Shown here: positions 1 to 6,437 of the stretch, piece after piece
Layout: every line of letters starts with the position of its first letter
How positions within the stretch are numbered: the stretch's first letter is position 1
Assembly (NCBI GenBank): GCA_002441865.1
Contig: DJNY01000153.1
Location: 1-14,330 of the forward strand
DNA from: Lachnospiraceae bacterium UBA6452
Lineage (GTDB): Bacteria; Bacillota; Clostridia; Lachnospirales; Lachnospiraceae
Reading direction: 5' to 3'
Length of the DNA: 14,330 nt
Notes under the pieces: model-generated
What the model saw: only the letters and a program-made list of their open reading frames with translations
Told to the model about the DNA's origin: nothing
The model's database searches: none
Made by a program: the position numbers and the translations under genes

Positions 1-709
1 CGGTACTGCCGATAAACAGACAGCCCTCCGGCATAAGCGATTTACTGAACTTTGCAAACACCTCTTCCTTCGCCTCTTCCGTAAAATAGATCAGCACGTT
101 TCTGCAGACGATCAGATGACACTGCGTGGGATATTCATCTTTCAGCAGATTATGCTGTCTGAACTCCACACAATCCTTGATCTCCTGTGAAATCTGATAA
201 GATGCTCCAACCTTTGTAAAAAAACGCCTTTTCAGATCTTCCGGAACGGATGCAATGCTTTTTTCCGCATACAGTCCCACTTTTGCCTTGGCGATCACCT
301 GTTTATCAATATCCGTTGCCAGAATATGAATGTGGGAAAGCGGCATATGTCTGGAAAGCGCCATAACAAGTGAATACGGCTCATCGCCTGTAGAACAGGC
401 TGCACTCCAGACCTTCAGATCCTTTCCAAACCGCTTTATCAGAGCGGGGATCACTTCCTTATCCAAGAGCTCCCACTGATCCGGATTCCGGTAAAACTCA
501 GAAACATTGATTGTCAGATAATTGACAAATTCTTCAAAACGTTTTGCATCCGTCTGCAGGCATTTCACATAATTCTCATAACCGGAAATACCATTTTTTG
601 CGATCAACGTATCGATTCTGCGTTTCATCTGTTTTTCTTTGTATGCGTTTAAATCTATTTTGGTCAGTTTGTATACTTCTTTTTTAAAATACTCATAGTC
701 ATATACCAT
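1..709 (-). CDS. cheR: CheR chemotaxis protein methyltransferase (partial, C-terminus beyond left edge)
   Basis: S-adenosylmethionine-dependent methyltransferase that methylates glutamates on chemoreceptors. I translated it by hand from the ATG at 709; 236 codons are present and the frame stays open to the window edge. Visible features: an N-terminal helical CheR domain (about residues 1-75) with EFYRNPDQW at 71-79, matching the family FFRxP motif; the SAM-binding motif VWSAACSTGDEPYSL at 100-114; an acidic loop ATDID at 131-135; and the conserved CRNVLIYF at 202-209. Length so far fits the usual 260-280 residues. A GGGGAG ribosome binding site lies 8 bases before the ATG. It follows the S1 terminator with only about 19 bases between T-tract and start codon, and I see no convincing sigma-A promoter of its own. 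No other chemotaxis gene is in the window. Family assignment is firm; whether the target is a flagellar or another chemosensory array cannot be told. Confidence 0.95.
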   Translation of the reverse strand, partial: MVYDYEYFKKEVYKLTKIDLNAYKEKQMKRRIDTLIAKNGISGYENYVKCLQTDAKRFEEFVNYLTINVSEFYRNPDQWELLDKEVIPALIKRFGKDLKVWSAACSTGDEPYSLVMALSRHMPLSHIHILATDIDKQVIAKAKVGLYAEKSIASVPEDLKRRFFTKVGASYQISQEIKDCVEFRQHNLLKDEYPTQCHLIVCRNVLIYFTEEAKEEVFAKFSKSLMPEGCLFIGST

Positions 710-727
710 TGTTTTCACTCCCCGGAA

Positions 728-760
728 GAAAAAACAGGCTGCATGAGAAAACATGCAGCC
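728..760 (-). terminator. Rho-independent terminator after ribosomal protein S1
   Basis: On the minus strand a perfect 9-bp stem, GGCTGCATG (752-760) with CATGCAGCC (737-745), closes a 6-base loop and is followed by TG and six T (729-734). It lies 38 bases after the S1 stop codon and ends the tetR-to-S1 gene cluster. A weaker 6-bp hairpin (TTCTGT/ACAGAA, 781-796) sits directly after the stop codon. The cheR ribosome binding site begins about 10 bases beyond the T-tract. Confidence 0.85.
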
Positions 761-797
761 CATAAATATCCTTTATGCCATTCTGTCTTTACAGAAC

Positions 798-1949
798 CTA
801 TTCTTCTTTTTCTGCCTCTGCTGCAATAACTGCATCAATGTCTACAGATACAACATCTGCATCTTCTTCAGGCTTTTCTGCTTTTTCTTCAGGCTGAGGA
901 GCTGTTAAAGCTTTGATGCTTAAGCTGATCTTCTTATCTTCAGCATTGAAATCAACAACCTTAGCTGTTACTTCCTGTCCAACCTGTAATACATCTGAAG
1001 GCTTCTCAATATGGTCTTTGGAGATCTGAGATACATGTAACAGGGCATCTACACCAGGCTCCAGTTCTACGAAAGCGCCAAAGTCTGTCATTCTTGCAAC
1101 TTTACCTGTTACAACATTGCCTACTGCATATTTGCTTTCAGCATCTTTCCACGGATTTGTATCATCGAATTTCAGGCTGAGTGCAATCTTTGTACCGTCG
1201 ATATCTTTGATCAGAGCCTTTACATGGTCTCCAACCTTGAATACTTTCTTAGGATTCTCAACATGTCCCCATGACATTTCTGAAATATGAAGAAGTCCGT
1301 CTGCACCACCAAGATCGATGAATACGCCGAAATCTGTTACGTTCTTAACAGTTCCTTCTACAACATCTCCTACATGGATCTTTTCAAAGAGTTCCTTCTG
1401 TGCTTCCAGTTTCTTAGCAACCATAAGCTGCTTACGGTCACCGATGTAACGGCGTCTCTTTGGATTGTACTCGCTGATCACGAATTCAATTTCCTGACCT
1501 GCATATTTTGTCAGGTCTTTTTCATATACATTGGAAACAAGGCTTGCAGGAATGAAGATTCTTACTTCATCAACAACAACGCTTAAACCACCGTCCAGAA
1601 CCTGTGTTACTTTCGCCTTTAATACTTCCTTATTATTGTATGCTTCTTCGATTCTCTTATTACCCTTTTCAAGAGCCAGTCTCTTGTAGGAAAGGATTAC
1701 CTGTCCTTCACCATCATTTACTTTAACAACCTTAACTTCCATCTTGTCGCCAGGCTTCAGTACTGTTGTCAGGTCAACATTTGGTTCGTTAGTGTATTCG
1801 CTTCTTGTAAGAATACCGTCTGACTTGTATCCGATATTTAAGATCGCTTCATCAGCTTTTACATCGATTACTGTACCCTCGACTACCTCTCCGTTATGAA
1901 TTGTTTTAAATGATTCGTCTAACATTTGTTCAAAAGTTAATTCTGACAT
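798..1949 (-). CDS. rpsA: 30S ribosomal protein S1 (four S1 domains)
   Basis: RNA-binding ribosomal protein S1 homologue, 383 residues. Four OB-fold S1 repeats are visible at about 20-90, 106-175, 193-262 and 276-347. Repeats three and four are the most canonical (GTVKNVTDFGVFIDL, DGLLHISEMS; GKVARMTDFGAFVEL, DALLHVSQIS). Repeat two is the most divergent. The tail from 350 is acidic and Ala/Glu-rich. Four repeats are usual for Bacillota, against six in Escherichia coli. The start is the ATG at 1949 because a perfect AGGAGG lies 9 bases upstream and the N-terminus MSELTFEQMLDESFKTIHNG is the family start; the longer frame to 1967 lacks this. The gene overlaps the 3' end of ispH by 20 bases in another frame. 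In many clostridia the two are one fused polypeptide. It is the last gene before a terminator. Confidence 0.95.
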   Translation of the reverse strand: MSELTFEQMLDESFKTIHNGEVVEGTVIDVKADEAILNIGYKSDGILTRSEYTNEPNVDLTTVLKPGDKMEVKVVKVNDGEGQVILSYKRLALEKGNKRIEEAYNNKEVLKAKVTQVLDGGLSVVVDEVRIFIPASLVSNVYEKDLTKYAGQEIEFVISEYNPKRRRYIGDRKQLMVAKKLEAQKELFEKIHVGDVVEGTVKNVTDFGVFIDLGGADGLLHISEMSWGHVENPKKVFKVGDHVKALIKDIDGTKIALSLKFDDTNPWKDAESKYAVGNVVTGKVARMTDFGAFVELEPGVDALLHVSQISKDHIEKPSDVLQVGQEVTAKVVDFNAEDKKISLSIKALTAPQPEEKAEKPEEDADVVSVDIDAVIAAEAEKEE

Positions 1950-2778
1950 AATTTTGAACCTCCTCAATTATATTGTTCGGGGTAGACGCCCCAGCGGTAA
2001 TTCCCACCAGTTTCGCTGATTTAGGTATTTCTAAATGCAAGTCATCCAGTGTTTGTATAAAATAAGTGCGCTCACATTCCTTTTGACAGATTTCGTAAAG
2101 CTTGCGGGTATTGGAACTGTGAGTACCGCCTATCACTATCATTATATCAACACGTTGTGCAATTTCACGTGCTTCCTTCTGTCGGACTTCCGTTGCATTG
2201 CAAATCGTATTCACAACAATTACATCATAACCTTTTTTCTGAAAAATTTCAACTAATTCTTGAAATTTATTGTAGTTAAATGTCGTTTGTGACACAATAC
2301 AAAGTTTTTCTTCCGGATTTGCTTTAAAATTTTCCGCTTCCTCCATGGATTCGATCACAACAGGCTCCGTCAGGCTCCAGCCGCAGATGCCCTCCACCTC
2401 CGGATGGTTTCTATTTCCGATAATGATGATACGCCGTCCGCCGGCACTTTCCTTTTCCACGATCCGGTGTATTTTTTTGACAAACGGACAGGTTGCATCC
2501 ACACAGTGCAGTCCTTTTTCTGTAATAGCATCATTGATCCTGCGTTCCACACCATGGGAGCGGATCACAACCGTTCCTTCCGTCAGTGCATTCAGCTCTG
2601 CTTCGTTTTCGAGCACGGTCACGCCCTTCTGTTCCAGATCACGGACAACCTCTTCGTTGTGAATGATCGGTCCATATGTGTAGATTTTTCCGCCCGATCC
2701 GGTCTGCTCATAAACTGTGTCTACCGCACGTTTTACGCCAAAGCAGAAACCGGCTGATTTTGCAAGTATTACTTCCAT
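1930..2778 (-). CDS. ispH: 4-hydroxy-3-methylbut-2-enyl diphosphate reductase (IspH/LytB)
   Basis: Last enzyme of the MEP isoprenoid pathway; a [4Fe-4S] protein that reduces HMBPP to IPP and DMAPP. The 282-residue protein starts with the typical MEVILAKSAGFCFGVKRAVD. All three cluster cysteines are present: C12 (GFCFGV), C97 (DATCPFV) and C193 (NTICNATEVRQ). The substrate histidines H40 (GPIIHNEEVV), H75 (RSHGV) and H125 (NRNHPEVEG) are also visible, with GITAGASTPN near the end. The start is fixed by family alignment; no Shine-Dalgarno lies at the usual distance, the nearest AAGGA being about 20 bases upstream. It follows cmk by 73 bases and overlaps S1 by 20 bases. The C-terminus stops just after IIEEVQNYVRINF, where fused clostridial homologues continue into S1. 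Confidence 0.96.
   Translation of the reverse strand: MEVILAKSAGFCFGVKRAVDTVYEQTGSGGKIYTYGPIIHNEEVVRDLEQKGVTVLENEAELNALTEGTVVIRSHGVERRINDAITEKGLHCVDATCPFVKKIHRIVEKESAGGRRIIIIGNRNHPEVEGICGWSLTEPVVIESMEEAENFKANPEEKLCIVSQTTFNYNKFQELVEIFQKKGYDVIVVNTICNATEVRQKEAREIAQRVDIMIVIGGTHSSNTRKLYEICQKECERTYFIQTLDDLHLEIPKSAKLVGITAGASTPNNIIEEVQNYVRINF
1959..1964 (-). promoter_or_regulatory. Shine-Dalgarno of S1, encoded inside ispH
   Basis: Perfect AGGAGG, 9 bases before the S1 ATG at 1949. It is made by the codons GAG GAG GTT for Glu-Glu-Val near the C-terminus of IspH (IIEEV), so translation of S1 starts within the end of the ispH message. This site decides the S1 start. Confidence 0.85.
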
Positions 2779-2851
2779 AATAAAATCTTACCGACACGTC
2801 CTTTCTTTTCTGTTCTGATCTCATACGGGGTCATTTTTATCTTACCAATGC

Positions 2852-3514
2852 CTACTCTTTATGGATCAGGCTGCAGATCGCATCCACGACCTGACCGATC
2901 GTCATATCCGAAGAGTCCAGAAGCTGTGCATCCTCCGCCTGCTTGAGCGGCGCATGCTCCCTTGTCATATCTCTGTGATCACGCTCTTTGATCTCTGCCT
3001 CGATCTGATCCAGGTCACAGCTTTCCCCCTTTGCAACAAGCTCTTTATATCTTCTTTGGGCACGTACTCTTGCCGATGCTGTCAGATACACCTTGACATC
3101 CGCATGTGGCAGCACACAGGTTCCGATATCTCTGCCGTCCATGATCACATCATTTTCATCCGCCAGTTTCTGCTGCAGATGCAGAAGCCTTGCGCGCACC
3201 TGCGGATTTGCGCTGCTGACGGATGCCATAGCACTGACCTGTGGGGTACGGATCAGTCCGTTTACATTTTCGCCGTTTAACAGAACGATCTGTTCTCCGT
3301 TTACATACCGGATGGAGATATCGGCTGTTTCACTTGCCTTTGCGACCGCATCCGCATCCTTTGTATCCACATTGCTTCTGATCATATGAAGTGCCATGGC
3401 ACGATACATCGCGCCCGTATCCACGTAAATAAATCCTTTGTTTTTGGCAACCTGTCTTGCGATCGTGCTTTTGCCCGCTCCCGCAGGTCCGTCAATTGCT
3501 ACCTGATAACTCAT
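2852..3514 (-). CDS. cmk: Cytidylate kinase
   Basis: Phosphorylates CMP and dCMP with ATP in the cytoplasm. The protein is 220 residues, normal for the family. The P-loop GPAGAGKST is at 9-17, the NMP-binding segment includes FIYVDTGAMYRAMAL, and MDGRDIGTCVLPHADVKVYLTAS is the characteristic cytidylate kinase block. Arg-rich lid residues follow (RAQRRYKEL). The start is the ATG at 3514: AAGGAG lies 7 bases upstream and MSYQVAIDGPAGAGKST is the family N-terminus. An upstream in-frame extension to 3601 only reads through the end of the flavoprotein gene. The gap to the upstream gene is 16 bases, so the two are very likely cotranscribed. Confidence 0.96.
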   Translation of the reverse strand: MSYQVAIDGPAGAGKSTIARQVAKNKGFIYVDTGAMYRAMALHMIRSNVDTKDADAVAKASETADISIRYVNGEQIVLLNGENVNGLIRTPQVSAMASVSSANPQVRARLLHLQQKLADENDVIMDGRDIGTCVLPHADVKVYLTASARVRAQRRYKELVAKGESCDLDQIEAEIKERDHRDMTREHAPLKQAEDAQLLDSSDMTIGQVVDAICSLIHKE

Positions 3515-3530
3515 ATCTGTTCTCCTTTTC

Positions 3531-4811
3531 TTACACTTCCGCGCCCTGCCGGTTTCCCGCAATATAGGCGGTTGACCATGCGATCTGCAGATTGAATCCA
3601 CCGGTCAGTGCATCCACATCCATACATTCTCCCGCCAGATACAGATTTTTGACACGTTTGGATTCCATTGTGGACGGATTGATCTCCTTGACCGAAATAC
3701 CACCCTGCGTAATAATCGCCTCTTTAAAATCCGATGTGCCCGTGATCGTGAGCGGAACGGCTTTCAATATCTGTACCAGCTTCTGCCTCTGTTCCCTTGT
3801 CAGGGCATCTCCCTTTTCGTAAGGAGAAATGTCTGCCAGTGCCAGAATCTGTGGGAGCAGTCTTGCCGGTAATAATCCCGCCAGTGCATTGCCGATCTGT
3901 TTATGCAGATTTTCAGACAGATCACGCAGGATCCGCTTATCAAGCTGTTCTGGTGAAAGTGCCGGTTTCAGATCGATATACAGCTGCATCGGCTGTTTTT
4001 GTAATTTTTTTACGATCTGGCTGCTTGCACTTAAGATCAGCGGACCACTTACCCCATAATGAGTAAACAACATTTCACCAAAGCCCTGATACAGCTTTTT
4101 CTTTCCGCTGGTGATCGTAACTTCCACATTTTTGAGTGCCAGTCCCATCAGTTCATGGCACCATGTCTCCTGTATCTTTAAAGGAACAAGCGCGGGATAT
4201 AACTCTGTCACCTTATGCCCGGCCGCCTGCGCCATTGCAAGCCCGCTTCCGTTTGCACCGGTCAGCGGATAAGATACACCACCGGTTGCAAGGATCACAC
4301 GGTCTGCTTTTTCTTTTTTTCCATTCTGCAGGATAATACCCAGACATTTTTTCGTTGGTTCCTTTTTCGGATCAATCTGTTCCTGCCCGGGCAGATCTTC
4401 TGTCCACAATGCCTTTACAGGGCTGTTTAAACAGATCTTTACCGCAAGGCGCCGCAGTTCATATTCCAGTGCCCGGATGATATCTGAAGAATGATCACTC
4501 TGCGGAAATACCCTGTTCCCGCGCTCTACTTTCAGCCTGACCCCGAGCTGTTCAAAAAATGCCATACAGTCCTGCGCATTAAAATCGTAAAATGCACTGT
4601 ATAAAAACTTGGGGTTGGAGATCACATTTGACAAAAGCTGTTCCGGCGTGGCATCATTGGTAACATTGCATCTGCCCTTTCCCGTAATAAAAAGCTTCTT
4701 CCCCAGTTTTTCATTCTGTTCATATAAGGTGACATCCTGCCCGCTTCTGGCTGCAAAAACCGCCGCCATCATACCTGCAGCACCGCCGCCCACTACAATC
4801 GTCTTATTCAT
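3531..4811 (-). CDS. BaiN/HI0933-family NAD(P)/FAD-dependent oxidoreductase
   Basis: Flavoprotein of about 426 residues, usual length for the HI0933/YhiN/BaiN family. The N-terminal dinucleotide fold VVGGGAAGMMAA (about 6-17) is followed by the family signature KKLFITGKGRCNVTND (about 39-54), then ILATGGVSYPLTGANGSG and the C-terminal FAD motif LYLAGECMDVDALTGGFNLQIAWSTAYIAG. Some relatives have been linked to bile-acid dehydroxylation or aminoacetone oxidation, but for most members the substrate is unknown, and nothing here specifies it. It lies between rpiR and cmk. I chose the ATG at 4811 because AAAGGA precedes it by 5 bases; the ATG at 4817 would put AAAGG directly against the start codon. 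With this start it overlaps the end of rpiR by 8 bases (ATGAATAA), which suggests translational coupling. Confidence 0.88.
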   Translation of the reverse strand: MNKTIVVGGGAAGMMAAVFAARSGQDVTLYEQNEKLGKKLFITGKGRCNVTNDATPEQLLSNVISNPKFLYSAFYDFNAQDCMAFFEQLGVRLKVERGNRVFPQSDHSSDIIRALEYELRRLAVKICLNSPVKALWTEDLPGQEQIDPKKEPTKKCLGIILQNGKKEKADRVILATGGVSYPLTGANGSGLAMAQAAGHKVTELYPALVPLKIQETWCHELMGLALKNVEVTITSGKKKLYQGFGEMLFTHYGVSGPLILSASSQIVKKLQKQPMQLYIDLKPALSPEQLDKRILRDLSENLHKQIGNALAGLLPARLLPQILALADISPYEKGDALTREQRQKLVQILKAVPLTITGTSDFKEAIITQGGISVKEINPSTMESKRVKNLYLAGECMDVDALTGGFNLQIAWSTAYIAGNRQGAEV

Positions 4812-5730
4812 GCGCATCCTTTACAAGTGCATTGTCCTGCACCGGTTTGTTATCAATAAAATCAATTTCATCATTCAGATAAACCTGATAATTTGCCCAG
4901 ACTTCCTCTAAATCTTTCAGGTTTTTGCTTGCCTGCTCCGGTGCTTTGACACAAAGCGCAACAACCAGCGCATTGATCACACTGAGCGGTGCCACAAGCG
5001 AATCAACGATGGAAACCATGTCGCTTCTTGCCAGCAGATTGCAGGACGAATACAGATTCATCGGAGAATGTACGCTGTCTGTGATCGTGATGACCTTTGC
5101 ATTCCGGTCATTTGCAAATTCCATTGCTTTCAGCGTCCGCATGGAGTAACGCGGGAAACTGATCCCGATCACTACATCTTCATCACTGACGCGGATCATC
5201 TGCTCAAACAGCTCTGTGGTCGAAGTCGTTTTCAACTGCATCACATCCCCGCGGATCATGGAAAGATAAAAACTCAGGAAACTGGCAAGCGGCTCACAAC
5301 TCCGCAGGCCGATCACATACACATGTTTTGCCTCTAAAATACTGCTGACAGCCGTTTCAAAAGCAGCCGGATCGAGATTGTGGATGGTATCCTCCATCTT
5401 TTCAATATCAGCCTGGATCACCGATGTCAGTATCTCAGACTGTGAACTGTTCCCATATTTGGCACCCATTTGCTGCAGACTGTTCCATTTACTCTTTACC
5501 CATTCTTCCAGTGCTTTCTGAAATTCCGGATAACCGTCATAGCCAAGTCCCGCCGCAAAACGCACCACAGTGGATTCACTGATCCCGATCTCTTTGCCCA
5601 GCGTCGCTGCTGTCATAAACACAGCTGTATCATAATGGTCCATGATATAGGAAGCAATCTTTTTATGGCTTTTGCTCATCTGTGCAAAATTCTGATTCAT
5701 TCTTGTGACTATATCATTTCTCTCTTCCAT
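4804..5730 (-). CDS. MurR/RpiR-family transcriptional regulator with SIS domain
   Basis: Cytoplasmic regulator of 308 residues. An N-terminal RpiR-type helix-turn-helix spans about 1-77 (MSKSHKKIASYIMDHY, LGKEIGISESTVVRFAAGLGYDGYPEF). A sugar-isomerase (SIS) domain covers about 125-255 (VYVIGLRSCEPLASFLSFYL, DVVIGISFPRYSMRTLKAMEFA, VITITDSVHSPM). The family usually senses phosphosugars and controls sugar catabolism or cell-wall recycling; the ligand here is not evident and no sugar gene is adjacent. Start: AAGGA lies 7 bases before the ATG. It follows tetR by 21 bases and overlaps the flavoprotein gene. The acidic C-terminal tail after about residue 270 is longer than the SIS fold needs. Confidence 0.92.
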   Translation of the reverse strand: MEERNDIVTRMNQNFAQMSKSHKKIASYIMDHYDTAVFMTAATLGKEIGISESTVVRFAAGLGYDGYPEFQKALEEWVKSKWNSLQQMGAKYGNSSQSEILTSVIQADIEKMEDTIHNLDPAAFETAVSSILEAKHVYVIGLRSCEPLASFLSFYLSMIRGDVMQLKTTSTTELFEQMIRVSDEDVVIGISFPRYSMRTLKAMEFANDRNAKVITITDSVHSPMNLYSSCNLLARSDMVSIVDSLVAPLSVINALVVALCVKAPEQASKNLKDLEEVWANYQVYLNDEIDFIDNKPVQDNALVKDAHE

Positions 5731-5751
5731 TCTCTGTTCCTTCCCATTTCC

Positions 5752-6303
5752 TTACATGTTTTTCTCATAGCTTTCCAGAAGCAGTCTCTTTGTTTCTGCT
5801 TCCGGCAGATCATAGTCTCCCGTGATCGTCATGCAGGCTGCTCCATGGATAAAGATCCACATCTTCATGAAAAGTTCTCCCGGATCCTTTGCGCCAGCCT
5901 CCTGTGCTCTTGCGATCTCCGCTTTAAACTTGCCGTCCTGTCCGTTCAAAAGTTCATACAGGCTTTGTCCGTAACGTTCCTTCGACAAAAACAATACTCT
6001 GAAAAGGGAAGGTTCTTTCCACGCAAAACCGATATATGCCAGACCGAAATTTACAAACGGTTTTTCTACCGGTCTGTCCTTCATAAATGCCTGATAAAAG
6101 TCCGTATAATATGCGATCGCCATTGCAAACGCATCCTCATGCAGCTCGTTCATATTCTCATAAATACGGAAAATAGGCTGTGTGGAGCAGCCTGTTTTGT
6201 CCGCCAGCCTTCTGGCAGTCAGCCCGTCCATGCCTTCCTCCCGCAGGATCGCAAATGCTGCATTTTTTACCATTTCCTTTGTCACACTGATCTTTCTTGC
6301 CAT
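5752..6303 (-). CDS. TetR/AcrR-family transcriptional regulator
   Basis: A 183-residue one-component repressor. The N-terminal helix-turn-helix is at about 8-54 (VKNAAFAILREEGMDGLTARRLADKTGCSTQPIFRIYENM). The C-terminal ligand domain contains the short FIHGAACM segment near residue 150, like the WHG group of TetR proteins. AGAGG lies 8 bases before the ATG. It is the first gene of a tight cluster (tetR, rpiR, flavoprotein, cmk, ispH, S1), with 21 bases to rpiR. The promoter upstream carries a 14-bp dyad that overlaps its -10 region, so autorepression is likely. The ligand is unknown; no efflux pump or adjacent divergent gene hints at one. Confidence 0.9.
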   Translation of the reverse strand: MARKISVTKEMVKNAAFAILREEGMDGLTARRLADKTGCSTQPIFRIYENMNELHEDAFAMAIAYYTDFYQAFMKDRPVEKPFVNFGLAYIGFAWKEPSLFRVLFLSKERYGQSLYELLNGQDGKFKAEIARAQEAGAKDPGELFMKMWIFIHGAACMTITGDYDLPEAETKRLLLESYEKNM

Positions 6304-6393
6304 ACCAGATACCTCTCATCCTCTTGTAAACCCAATCTGCCCATACAATCTGTGCTCCCGCTATCCTGCAGGAACACATAAATAACATCTTAT

Positions 6394-6437
6394 ATTATAA
6401 CACTTGTTATTGTAGATGATATTTGCAGGCTTGTCAA
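6394..6437 (-). promoter_or_regulatory. tetR promoter with putative TetR operator
   Basis: On the minus strand TTGACA (6432-6437) is followed after 17 bases by TACAAT (6409-6414), a near-consensus sigma-A promoter. The -35 overlaps the stop codon of the upstream SGNH gene (TGA at 6434-6436). A dyad ATAACA-N2-TGTTAT occupies 6397-6410 and overlaps the end of the -10, a typical place for a TetR operator. A second TATAAT (6394-6399) lies just downstream but has no good -35. Leader length to the ATG at 6303 is about 95-100 bases. No terminator separates this promoter from the upstream gene. Confidence 0.7.

Noticed and set aside
752..780. Sigma-28 type promoter for cheR (TAAA followed 15 bases later by GCATGTTT)
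   Set aside because: The -10 part matches the CCGATATA/GCCGATAA consensus too poorly to support.
1930..1949. Programmed frameshift joining IspH to S1, similar to the prfB TTT TGA shift
   Set aside because: The IspH stop is preceded by TTT as in prfB-type sites, but the AGGAGG is about 23 bases away instead of 3, and it is ideally placed for ordinary initiation of S1.
2779..2851. Terminator or riboswitch between cmk and ispH
   Set aside because: No stable hairpin with a T-tract; only a short direct repeat of GGTAAGAT, which does not amount to a structure.
5470..6381. Long plus-strand frame of 303 codons opposite rpiR and tetR
   Set aside because: Cys/His/Phe-rich translation without family features, lying antisense to two well-supported regulators; no ribosome binding site seen. 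It is a shadow frame.
6394..6399. Second TATAAT as the main tetR -10 box
   Set aside because: Perfect hexamer, but the sequence 17 bases upstream (ATATCA) is a poor -35, while the TTGACA/TACAAT pair 15 bases upstream is near consensus. It may still contribute.
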